Notes under the pieces: generated by a model
What the model was told of the DNA's origin: nothing
What the model saw: only the letters and a program-made list of their open reading frames with translations
Databases searched by the model: none
In this document: in pieces, positions 37,401 to 46,034 of the stretch
Layout of the letters: every line of letters begins with the position of its first letter
How positions within the stretch are numbered: the first letter of the stretch is position 1
DNA from: Lingula anatina
Taxonomy: Eukaryota; Brachiopoda; Lingulata; Lingulida; Lingulidae
Length of the DNA stretch: 64,000 nt
NCBI RefSeq assembly: GCF_001039355.2
Contig: NW_019775467.1
Coordinates: forward strand, 126,628 to 190,627
Reading direction: 5' to 3'
Made by a program: the position numbers and the translations under genes

Positions 37401-37759
37401 AGTATGAAATTATTTCAGCTTGTGTTAAATGATTATCATAAATGGTGATGACTTACTTCTTTTGAGTAGAACATTTAGTTCTTTTTTTTAAATTTTGAAC
37501 ATCTTTAAGTAGTGCCTACTTGTACAATTTTTGTGAAATGAAAAAAATAAAAAAAAAAAAAACTTATTATATATTTAGAATCCTTACTGATGTTACTGGT
37601 AAAATTCGGGCGAAGGAAAATGAGCAGGTGACAGAGGATATGGGGGCACTTCGCAGAGTGTTTCCATACTTCATGTGGCTTTTACGAGACGTCCATTTGA
37701 AGTTTCACCACCCGGTCACCAAACAGCCAATGACACCCACTGAATTCGTTAAGGAAGTG
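28188..37759 (+). CDS. GBP-like large GTPase gene (GB1/RHD3 type), four coding exons, 3' part not seen
   Basis: Four + strand exons (28188-28480, 28719-28855, 33787-33907, 37579-37759) join with matching phases (2, 1, 2) into 244 codons without a stop. They encode the G domain of a guanylate-binding protein, a dynamin-superfamily GTPase that in vertebrates attacks intracellular pathogens after interferon induction. Visible motifs: P-loop GPARSGKS, G3 DSEG (DTEG in most family members), the LLTSQLIYNSV segment typical of GBP/atlastin G domains, and LLRDVHL matching the G4 RD motif. The helical C-terminal domain was not found before the next gene at 41341, so the copy may be truncated, may have very diverged exons, or may be a pseudogene despite its open frame. 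Atlastin is the alternative, but the G4 context looks closer to GBP. Confidence 0.85.
28719..28855 (+). CDS. GBP-like gene, coding exon 2
   Basis: Acceptor TTTTTTTCACTTTGCAG, donor ACGG|GTGAGT. It encodes 45 full codons ending in TILIDSEGT, the G3 motif, and contains QTFGIWMG, equivalent to the T-GIW-W switch-I region of GBPs in which Thr is catalytic; here Thr is present in QTFGIW. Phase 2 in, phase 1 out. Confidence 0.88.
29515..29609 (-). repeat. dispersed G-rich repeat, inverted copy
   Basis: The complement reads CATTTGGTACGGTTTAGGAC and TATGATTCAGCTAGTCAAAA, matching 118-160, and ends in a G/C-run like the first copy. An (AT)n array (29610-29662) adjoins it. Confidence 0.85.
29716..30160 (-). 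pseudogene. Penelope-like element, GIY-YIG endonuclease fragment
   Basis: The - strand reads NKCSCRLPNKWPLRGECLC, then NTVYQAVLVV, then KYIGLCRGQ, followed after a stop and frame change by KSATQRWNQ, ICSLCLDEKLLIMFTPDTLN and KRTEIITISRHK. The order CPL-G-C, NVVYQA, KYIGL, C-LCL-EK-I, LNKR-E, RHK is the GIY-YIG endonuclease domain of Penelope-like elements. Stops and a frameshift show that it is dead. It lies in intron 2 of the GBP-like gene, opposite to the gene. Confidence 0.75.
30281..30930 (+). repeat. YY1-motif repeat family, copy A(+)
   Basis: Contains TTCTGCTTGTTTGCCATTAA, a GGT/GT array (30363-30433), GCCGTTGCCATGGTAACG, CATTTCTGAGA, CAAAGATGGCGGCAAATTCA and CCACAAAACATGACTTTTAG in this order. 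The same order recurs at 31062-31620 and, inverted, at 31620-31860 and 32090-32525. Confidence 0.85.
31062..31620 (+). repeat. YY1-motif repeat family, copy B(+)
   Basis: Same order as copy A, more diverged: TTCTGCTTGTTTGCTATGTA, AACTGTTGCCATAATAACAT, AATTTCTGAGACC, then AAAATCCTGAAACCCAAGGT. The GT array is reduced to GGTGATGGGTGTG. Confidence 0.75.
31620..31860 (-). repeat. YY1-motif repeat family, copy B(-), partial
   Basis: On the - strand: TTTTTTGCTTGTTTCTATTT, AACTGGTGGTGGGGGTGACT, then CATTGCCATACTTACACAGG and CCATTTCTGAGAC, the same landmarks as copy A. Confidence 0.75.
32090..32525 (-). repeat. YY1-motif repeat family, copy A(-)
   Basis: On the - strand: GGTGGTGGGTGTGGGTG, GCCGTTGTCATGGTAACAC, GACATTTCTGAGACC, CCAAGATGGCGGCAAATCCA and CCACAAAACATGTCTTTTAC, matching copy A(+) over more than 400 bp in inverted orientation. 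Confidence 0.88.
33602..33712 (+). pseudogene. orphan exon-like segment inside a GBP intron
   Basis: A 37-codon open block bounded by a good acceptor (TTTTTCCAATTTCCAG) and a GT (GTAGAG|GTATTC) reads SLKEVVVEDKGLHVRDSVDF then TIAMPKPVNLITIAVE. The alternating polar/hydrophobic pattern looks like beta-sandwich protein. It cannot belong to the GBP-like transcript as phased (it would be 0-0, the flanking junction is 1-1). It might be a relic of another gene. I do not recognise a family. Confidence 0.2.
33787..33907 (+). CDS. GBP-like gene, coding exon 3
   Basis: Acceptor CTTTCCTTGACTTTTAG, donor CTCAA|GTAAGC. It encodes AFDAEAANDVGIMVMTVLLT and SQLIYNSV, the hydrophobic strand after G3 that is strongly conserved in GBPs, then a Lys-rich turn (APKKKDLEEL). 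The intron before it is 4931 bases and holds the inverted-repeat cluster at 30281-32525. Phase 1 in, phase 2 out. Confidence 0.88.
33908..35530. other. GBP-like gene intron 3, left part
   Basis: No exon recognised. Contains a run of 31 A at 34463-34493 and otherwise AT-rich unique sequence. Confidence 0.5.
35535..35693 (+). repeat. tandem repeat of 31-bp units headed by a GTCC/GGAC palindrome
   Basis: GTCC occurs at 35535, 35566, 35597, 35626, 35658 and 35688 (spacings 31, 31, 29, 32, 30). In each full unit it is followed by GGAC or AGAC to make a short palindrome, then a less conserved AT-rich body with a TGTTTTAAAACTGA-like core. Units have diverged between 20 and 40 percent by eye, so only the palindrome and the spacing are kept. 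Confidence 0.8.
35700..36795. other. intronic, no exon seen
   Basis: AT-rich unique sequence between the two GTCC/GGAC arrays. Confidence 0.5.
36804..36852 (+). repeat. second GTCC/GGAC array, two units
   Basis: GTCCTACGGACC at 36804 and GTCCCGGAC at 36836 (spacing 32), with CTGAAATAACGG between them, closely matching the second unit of the array at 35535. Confidence 0.75.
36853..37578. other. GBP-like gene intron 3, right part
   Basis: No exon recognised. Includes short direct repeats (CATGACAGAGAG type) at 36860-36925. Confidence 0.5.
37579..37759 (+). CDS. GBP-like gene, coding exon 4
   Basis: Acceptor TATATATTTAG (weak, A-rich upstream), donor GAAGTG|GTGAGT. It encodes LTDVTGKIRAK, then VFPYFMWLLRDVHLKF, the region with the GBP G4 motif (RD followed by a beta strand). 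Sixty full codons; phase 2 in, phase 0 out. No following exon was recognised. Confidence 0.82.
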
Positions 37760-38261
37760 GTGAGTTTACAGCCCCTTAAAGCGAGTGCCCATCTCCTTAA
37801 TTTAGCATTTAATATCCCAGTCAGAGAGAAGGGAAATTATTAATTTGTAATATCAAATATGAAAAAAAGGGTTATACCTGCCCGCTCGGCGCCAGATGTC
37901 GCTGTTACACCGCCATTCCTAAAGCGGGCATTTTTTATATTACGCACCAGAGACTACTTGTAATTTTCACCAAAAACATGTCTCAATATTGGTGTATCCT
38001 GAATGTCAAATTGGACTAGGTGGGCATCAGTTTCCCAAAGATTTTAGGGCTTTATTTGAAGTAGGGAGTTTCATCAATCGCGTCTGCACAAAGACAATAC
38101 ACCTATATAATCCCAGTTTAATTATTTTGGCGATTAATTGAATCAACACTGTCTAAAACCTCATTGATGTTGGTCCTTATTTATATGAATGCTTACCTTG
38201 CTTATTATAGGGTATACCGGTATCTGAACGATAACCTTCAAAATCCTATCAGTATGCAGGG
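37760..38261. other. downstream of the GBP-like exons, no gene seen
   Basis: The frame of exon 4 stays open for 28 codons past the donor and then stops. No polyadenylation site or further exon could be fixed. Confidence 0.4.
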
Positions 38262-38618
38262 GCGTATCCAGGATTATTTAAAGGGAAGGGGGGCGATTTT
38301 TAATTTTTCAATTTTTTAAAGGAATGACAAGCCCGAGATCCCAAGCCGACACTTGACCCCCTTACCGTGGGGTTCGGTGCCCGCTGAAGAGATTTGGCTT
38401 TACCTATGACATTAAAGAGCACAATGGGATCAAAGGCGGTCCACAACGGGACGGTTTTACTTCAAGCAAACCCCTTAAAAAGGTATTCATTAAAAAAGTA
38501 TAAATGATGCATTTTCCAGTCAAGCAATTTCGACGATGCGAATATGAAAAAAAAAAAAAAAAAGAAGATACCTCTTTTGTCTGCTGAACGCAGTTAACGG
38601 GTGATATGACAGAGGCGG
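38262..38618 (+). repeat. dispersed G-rich repeat, left half, interrupted by a Harbinger element
   Basis: Starts GGGGCGTATCCAGGATTATT and contains GACCCCCTTACCGTGGGG, TTCGGTGCCCGCTGAAGAG. The same text (CCCCTTAGCGTGGGG, TTCAATGTCCGTTAAAGGAC) recurs to the right of the Harbinger element at 39975-40010, so a second copy of this family flanks the insertion. Confidence 0.65.
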
Positions 38619-38825
38619 GTCCTGGGGCCAATTCCATAAAAGCATTTTAAGCCCTAGTTGATTGCTAAACTTAATTCTCTAGTTGCATACTAACTCTATT
38701 CCATAAAACCATTCTTAGCCTAGTATAGTTCTAAGTTTCATGCTAAAGTTAGAGCAGGTCTGGGTATCTTCTAAATTACTAGTATCATTCTAACTCATTT
38801 ATACTCATACCTCCGAGGTGTAAGG

Positions 38826-39040
38826 ATGGCCAGGAGAAAATTCGAAATTGTGGAACTCCGCAGAGCAATGTGGCGGGAGCGAGTGTTTCGGGATAGAAGG
38901 CATCCGTTGGACATTTTTGATGTGTGGAACTTGTAAAAAGATACAGATTTTCCAGAGAAGGCATTTTGCTGATAACTGACATTGTCAAAAATGACATAAC
39001 CCACCATACCGGGAGAAAGCATGCCTTATTTTAGTCAAAT
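38826..39040 (+). pseudogene. HARBI1-like transposase, N-terminal remnant
   Basis: From the ATG at 38826 the frame reads RRAMWRERVFRDRRHPLDIF, then a stop after DVWNL, followed by DFPEKAFC with further stops, then DIVKNDITHHTGRKHA-like text. The FRDR-PLD and THP-RRKHALS blocks are typical of HARBI1 N-termini. The nuclease core is absent. Confidence 0.8.
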
Positions 39041-39339
39041 GGACACAGAGCACGTTCATTGCTTATACAAAATAGACTCTAAACTTTATTCTTGCTTGAG
39101 AGAATGAAATGAGAATGAACATTGGATTTAATGTTTTGACAGGAGATTTAATGTTTTGGGTAAATTTCCAACAATTTACATTAAGAATTATTTTACGGAC
39201 AGTGGATAAGTGGTATTGCTTACAAACTGAAATACACTGGTCATATCATTATGTGTGCTTCCATTAAGTTTATGTTCCAAAAGTTCAATTTCCCATTTCA
39301 ATTTTTTTATTTTAACTTCAGATTATCTTGTTTAACTAA

Positions 39340-39600
39340 TTTGCACGAGATTCCATTTTTAGTATGGAGAGTTTTGTTCTCAAGTCTTCCAAAGATCTCG
39401 ACACATTAGGAAACCTTGCCTTGTGCTGATTCAGCATGCTTTCCCAAGCTTTATTTTTCCTAGCATTGGTGTTAGCATCCTTGTGTTGACTATCTAATGT
39501 GTCCTTAAATTCTTCATAGCATGCGGCTATAAAGAGATATTCTTGTGCCGAATAATTCAGCTTTCGCTGTGTCTACCCTGAAGCTGAAGTTGCCATTTTG
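39340..39600 (-). pseudogene. Harbinger Myb/SANT-like protein remnant
   Basis: The - strand has LNYSAQEYLFIAACYEEFKD, then DSQHKDANTNARKNKAWESM, then NQHKARFPNVSRSLEDLRTK and LSI, followed by stops. This resembles the trihelix/Myb-SANT-like partner protein of Harbinger elements that delivers the transposase to the nucleus and DNA. About 75 codons remain. Confidence 0.75.
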
Positions 39601-39916
39601 ACCACTTTCTGTATAGGGCTTTATAGAATGCATGGGGATGCCTTGACCAGTACTTCCCTCAGCCTGCACTCAGTTCAACTTTCACCCTGTCACTGCCTAT
39701 TGTTTGGCGAAACTGACCCTGTGGTTTTGTGCTTTTCCTATAAAGACACCATCTTAGCCAAATCTTAGCAAGCAACTAGTAAGAATGATTCTTAGTATGG
39801 TTTTATGGAATAAAAATTAGTTGATTGCTAACAAGCATACAACTAGGGATTTAGGATGATTCTAAGACCTAGTATCATGCTAAGTTAGAATGTTTTTATG
39901 GAATTGGCCCCAGGAC

Positions 39917-40180
39917 TATTTGAGTCCGTTTTTTAAGGAAAGACAAACCTCGGATACAAAGCTGACCCTCTACCCCCTTAGCGTGGGGTTCAATGTCCGT
40001 TAAAGGACCTCGAAAAATTGGTGTTTTGGAGGGCAAACGGTGCCCTATGATACGGTTTTAAAATATGATTTAAGTAGACAAAATTCTAATTTTACGCGAG
40101 GGGTATTATCGTGTTTTCTTTTCAGAGACCGAAGCGGGTCAGAGCCCCCTGACCCTCCCCCCAAAATAATCCACTGGTAT
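39917..40180 (+). repeat. dispersed G-rich repeat, right half
   Basis: Includes GAGGGCAAACGGTGCCCTAT (shared with 101-120) and ATTCTAATTTTACGCGAGG, CTGACCCTCCCCCCA. The open frame at 40040-40462 overlaps this repeat and is not a gene. Confidence 0.8.
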
Positions 40181-41340
40181 ATAAAACTATGTGGGACAAG
40201 TAATGCATCAAATGTAGATTTTAAAATACATGTTTGTTTAAATTACTGGTTTATTTCACGTCATATTGGTGCAAACGTCTTTGATCATATTGAAAGGTTC
40301 GTGAAGTCGCCAGTGTCATCATTTGAGAAAATTAAATTAACACAAATTTCCTTTTTATCAGCAATTACCTATCAATCTTTATTTTCAAAGACAGTAAAAT
40401 TATATGTACACGGCGGCGATACAATTCAAAGTGAGCGTAGGCCTACTCATTCCAGTACATAAAACATTTGCCAGATATGATGCACATACAGTAGTAATAA
40501 AAATTAAGTTTCCGTTGTACGACGTTTTAAAAACGTCAGAAAGGTTTTAATCCCTATACTATGAATAGAAGGGGGCGGACAAACAATGGAGAGCCGTCTA
40601 ATCCCTTCAAAATTCGAACGCCAAAACACAATAGTTTAGACGTAATAACACACAATACCTTAGGCGAGTGAACCCCATGACGCCTGTTTCTGTGGTCCAG
40701 CGCGAGCACAACAATCCGCTGTGACTAGGTGTAATTAACAGCAGGATACATCAGTCAGAAAGTGCCCATTGTTTGTTGCGGCGATAGGATTATACTCCCG
40801 TGGCCACCTATCCTTTTGTTCACTAGCTTGGCACACGCAGCTGATCATGTTTTAAGTGTTGCAAGAAAACTGCTAGTTTAATTTAGTATCAGTTTTTTAA
40901 TTCAACATGAAGTGTTCTGTGGTCAAAAATTGAATTTGATTAACATGCATCAGCATCGTACATCAGCATGATCAACAAATCACCCCGTCTCAAAAAGTTT
41001 AAAGATGATCCGTGCACAAATTTCCATCATCGCTACCTGTGTAAAAATACATTACTGTTTAGAGATAACAAAGAAAGAAACATTATTAAAACAATTTATT
41101 CACATTACAAGCTGGCGTGTTGCCTCAATTACTACATTAAGTTACATTTTATATAAAATAATAGAGCGAATCCGTAAAAGGATAATAATAGAAAGTCTTA
41201 ATAAATAAATATATAAACAGGCCCGCAGCCAGGGGGAGTTCGGGAGGTTCGAAAAACCCCCCTTTTGCTTAAAAAAGGCCCACTCTGGGTAAAATTTGAC
41301 ATAAATACATAGGGATTGTTCGGTAAAAGGTCCACTTTTN
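40181..41340. other. intergenic, ends at an unknown base
   Basis: AT-rich DNA without a recognisable exon on either strand. A further piece of G-rich repeat lies at 41220-41275. The single N at 41340 abuts the truncated RING exon. Confidence 0.5.
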
Positions 41341-41423
41341 AATCTTACAGATTCGCTCTTCTTTCAGTCTTTTGTTTTCCTCAAGCAAAGACTTGGTCTC
41401 TGGAATGCCATTGGTAACACTTA
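41341..41423 (-). CDS. IAP/NLR gene, exon 8: RING start, truncated by an unknown base
   Basis: The acceptor CTGTTTTGAAG fits phase 1. It encodes [20 protein letters not shown] and then EERICKI, the standard entry into the C-terminal RING of IAP proteins (LKEER-CK-C). The exon stops at the first zinc ligand because of the N at 41340, and no RING continuation was found at lower coordinates. The missing part is most likely an assembly loss, not a biological truncation. Confidence 0.85.
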
Positions 41424-44400
41424 CTTCAAAACAGTTGGTGATGAGGATATAGCATTAAAACAAGGACAAGGACACAAAAAACGGGTTTGTTCTTCTTTTT
41501 TTTAATCATTAACCAAGTGCTTAGGGATGCTTCTTATTGTACCCATCATAAACGTTATATACCTGAGAAAGTCGCCCTGAAGCAGCAATTCGAGTGCGTA
41601 GATGGTTTAAAAATGATATAAATATTTGCAATGTTTAGTTGAAAAAAAAAAGGAAATGATTTTTTTTCAGAAAGTTTTGCTTTTTTATATGTATGCCTAT
41701 TTCCTACGACGTACAAACTAATTCACGATTACTTAGTATCTGATACCCGCATTATGAGTTTGACCTCGATATTAGTTTTATATCATTGGACATTGACACA
41801 CATCAAACAGAGATCAAAAGCCTAGTGCTCACCCTTGTCGTCACTTTCCTTTGGTACCGGAGCGTCTTGCTTCTTCTTTTTCTTTTTATTGTCTTTTTTA
41901 GATTGTTTCTCTGAAATGAAATACAATTTTATATCCAGTCTGAACAGTTCTGCCTTTTATAAAGATGGTTCAGGTATGCCAGTTGTCATCCATCCACAAA
42001 CATTTTGTTAAAATGTTTACCTTAGCACCTATGATTATGAAATAATCATTAAAAATAACGATGTTTCTGAACTTTTTTTTTATTAAACTCTGTGTATACT
42101 TTATATAATCTAACCACAAGTAATCATATCGGAGTGTTATCAGCTCAGACATTACCCGGATTCTGCGTCTTAGATGTTTTTTGGGTTGTCACAGATGCTG
42201 GTACTTCAGACAGAGCTGGGTTTAGTGGCTGTTGACCAGGTTCCTCTTGGCAAATTACTGCCATCGCCGCCGCACCTTGCGCCGTCTGCCGGTTCATCTC
42301 ATCCTCAATATTCAAAATGGCATCTAGTAAACTCGCTGCACTGGGGAAATCATCTCCAGTATCCCTCAATCTACGTTCGATCGCCTGGCGCACTGTATCT
42401 CGTCTGAAACCCATATCTAAGACCGCCTGCACTGTCGGGGTGTCCAGGCGGGCTTTGATCTCCCGGGCCTCTACATTGTAATTGCCTGGCGCACCTGTAT
42501 ACAAACAGAGTTCTGATCACATGATGAGACAAGAAGCATGCTCAGCCATTTTTTACAAGCATAAGGTGATGTTTTGTTCCAAGTTGTTGAATGTTGGATG
42601 GGGTCCAGTCACAAATAAGAACAATAAGGACTTGTTCATATACATGTCACAGGCAAGATTGAAATCCAGGCGAGATTCAAATCCAGGTCACAGCTACATA
42701 AATCACATCCCAAATATAGCCATTTACTTTATAGAACCTATGGATTAGAACTTATTTTGTTAAATACTTCTCAAGCACAGCAAACAGGTAGAAAAACTAA
42801 CAAGATATAACGAAGCTGTTGTACACGGCGTGTTCGGTTCCAATAACGCTTCTCTCGGGAAAGATGAACATTCAAAACTGAGGACAATTCAGTTGACAGA
42901 GACAGGAAATTTTTTGTCAGATTCAGTAAGAGGCAGAGAAGTAAAAGTAATATAAGCGGCATGCGAACCCGTAGAAAAATACATGTCTTTATATTGTCGA
43001 CTTTGGTTTGAGGCTGAACACAAATACTATAATGGAACTGTCAGAAGGAACATTATTGACTGATGTCCGTCGAGGAGTGCTTGAATATATACACAGGGTT
43101 GACAGAAATAGGAGGTATTTTAGAGATGTAAATGTATAATACACACTTGTGATATATATATATATAGCAAGGCACATGTATCGAATAAATGATAATTGTG
43201 TTCGTTGGTCAGAAAGCAATGGATAACTAACCTTGTGCTCTTTGATCTTGTGCTTGAGACTGGGGAGGCCAAATTGAATAAATCAATATTTACCGTGAAA
43301 AATTTATATAAAAAAGCATAATAAATGTATATGGCAGTTGCTTACATGGTGTGTAGATTTACAATCTAAAGACAATTTCCTCCTTTTTGTCGTTACACCT
43401 ATTTTTAAACGTCAGCTACCCTAAACAGTTCGTTTATATCTTCATTATATTAAATGATGTTGTTAAATATATGCTAACCGGGTTGTTTGGCGAATTTTGA
43501 CCCTTAATCATTTGAATAAAAGCATCTCCCTTGCACTGACGAACAAAACCACAACGTGGGAACCAACGCGCATGCTCAGCCCAAGGGTCGTCTTGTGGTT
43601 CCCAATTCCTCAGTCCTCCGTCACAGAAGAAACATTTCACGTTGTCACCAAAACCTGTTATTAACAATAAATAAATAAATAATACATCAACTTAATGGGT
43701 CCTGTTACTCCTCTTATTAAGGCTTCATTCACATGGAAAGTTTATTTTCTAAATTCTATTTTCTATTCGCGGTATGTTTAGTGATCACGGTCTGTGCCCT
43801 GTGGAGATTCTGATACCTTTACGCATGCGCAGTAGGAATTTAGCAAGTTAATGGCGACCACGATTGCTTTGAAAAATGTGTTTGTCGATTTTGTGCATAT
43901 TTCGCGTCTGTATGTTTGAGTCGTCACACCTAAACTGATTAACTCCACAGCTTAGAGATACTACTGCGCATGCGTCAAGGTATCAGAAGTTCCTCCGAGC
44001 ACAGCCGAGAATTAATTTTAAAAAAAAGCTTTGTATAAGTAACTGGCTCGCGCTGCCAGTAATCACGCCGCGGGTATATTCAGGGCACAGACCGTGATCA
44101 CAAAACATTCCGCGAATAGAAAATAGAATTTAGAAAATAGACTTTCCATGTGAATGAAGCCTAAGATTACAACTTGTCCATTTTTATTCATCATGGATCA
44201 GTTTATTATTAACGACAATCTAAAAATATCGTGAGAGCTGTGGATTGCACGTTGAAGTACATGGTCATCTGTACATACTTCACATATAGGGTGATTTTGC
44301 TTTTGTGGGATGCTGATGCGCTTTAAAAAGTGGCGTTATAGGTTATGACATATGTATCGATGTGTCTCGGTTTTTTTATTTTTTTATATATAAATTTGGC

Positions 44401-45982
44401 AACACCAATGGATATGTGACATATTGATAATTAATAATTTAAGAAATATATTTTATTCAAATATAAAGTGGACTTACCGGCGTAAAAAAAGCCGGCCCTG
44501 GCGAGAGCTTCAGGACGCGGAATACGAGATGGCGGCCAGTTAGCAAAGGTCGCAACTCTGGCCTGTTCAATGGCGTACCTCTCGTGTCTAGGTCTCGCTG
44601 TTAGTATTCCTAGTGTGGGTCCAGTTGTGGCATCTATGGGGAGAAAACATGTAAAGGCAAGTTTTAATGCTCGTCTTGATAAGTAAAGACAGTTTAACGA
44701 CATTTAATATCTGTGGTTGGCGTCATGCACTAACATGCTTTCTAGATGTAATGCACTATGAACCACGACTCAAACAGAAACAATAGGCGTGCTTGGAAAC
44801 GAGGGGTACGAATCCAGGGATACGCGGAACAGGACATGACACGCCCGGGCCTTAGGGTAATGCAGATATTACATAGTTCATTTTTATTGTTTCGCCTTAA
44901 GCTAGGCTTCTCGCCCATTATGTAGTACATGTACACTGTACGCATTTCTCGATTCTCGACTTTTGTTGAGGGTACAAATTCCATATAGTATCAACATTGG
45001 GGTATCCTCTAATTCGGTCAATATGCATTACATTGCAGCACATGAATATGGTTAACTAGGTCTTTCAAATCTTGTCCTTGCGTTTATGAGGATGTGGTAT
45101 AATAATTGTTAAATCATGCTTACTCTCTGATCCTGTTGCGCTGCCTCCCACAGCTTGTCTTTGTGATTCTGACACAGCAAGAGGAAGAGCTGTCCTTGGT
45201 TCTTCCAGAGGAATATTCCCAACTTCCAGTCCTAGGACGAACGGGCAGGTGGAAAGATATTTGCGGTGTTCCTGCATTGGTTGGTCACCTAAAACATATG
45301 TTAAAGTCTGACAGTCCGTGATCCATTTAATTATTCTGACGCTGAGGAGTATTGTGCGTTTTAATTCCAACAACCATGAATGCTTTGCTAAAACCAGCAT
45401 TTAAGTTACAATAATGATCAATGTTTACAGCTAATCTGTCGTGACAATATTGCATCAGTTTTAAAGGTTTAGAGCTTGAATTGTTTTGATAAATTTAGGA
45501 ATTTTTCATATTCATACATATGAGTTGCCCTTTTCCTGCTTATTCATTATTTAAGAGTACGCTAACACTAGAGTGTTACTTATTAAGCGTTAAAAATGTA
45601 AAACATAGAATCTCACTAGCAAGATTCAGATGCGCAAATCACATACTAAATATTGAGAGCGGTAGATTGAGAGGTATAGAAAGATGCAATAGACTCTGCT
45701 TAATCTGTAAAAAACAATATTTATGATGTTGAAGACGAATACCATTTTTAATGACATGAGTAGCATATACAGAATTAAGAGAAAAATATCTGCAAGTGAA
45801 TAACCCTACTAAATTTTTTTTAAAAGATTAATGACCACAAAGAAAAAAAAAATCTAGTCTAGCTGCTTATATATTTAATGCTTTCATATTAAGAAAAGAA
45901 AATTTGGATCACTGATAAAAATGAATAACCCTTAATANACTGACAAAAATGAATAACCCTTAATACTTCACATGGACTTCAC

Positions 45983-46034
<52 letters not shown>

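Larger units (their letters stand above)
38619..39916. mobile_element. PIF/Harbinger DNA transposon, decayed, with inverted ends
   Basis: The 1298-bp element has inverted ends: CCTGGGGCCAATTCCATAAA at the left and its complement at the right, with weaker pairing further in. The + strand near 38826-39035 encodes the start of a HARBI1-type transposase (MARRKFEIVEL, MWRERVFRDRRHPLDIFDV), soon broken by stops. The - strand at 39600-39340 encodes the partner Myb/SANT-like DNA-binding protein (FKDTLDSQHKDANTNARKNK, NQHKARFPNVSRSLEDL). Divergent transposase and Myb-like genes are the hallmark of the superfamily. The catalytic DDE part is missing, so it is inactive. I could not identify a clean 3-bp target duplication. 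Confidence 0.85.

Noticed and set aside
40040-40462. 140-codon frame on the + strand
   Set aside because: Its first third is the dispersed G-rich repeat and the rest is AT-rich; no domain and no splice context.
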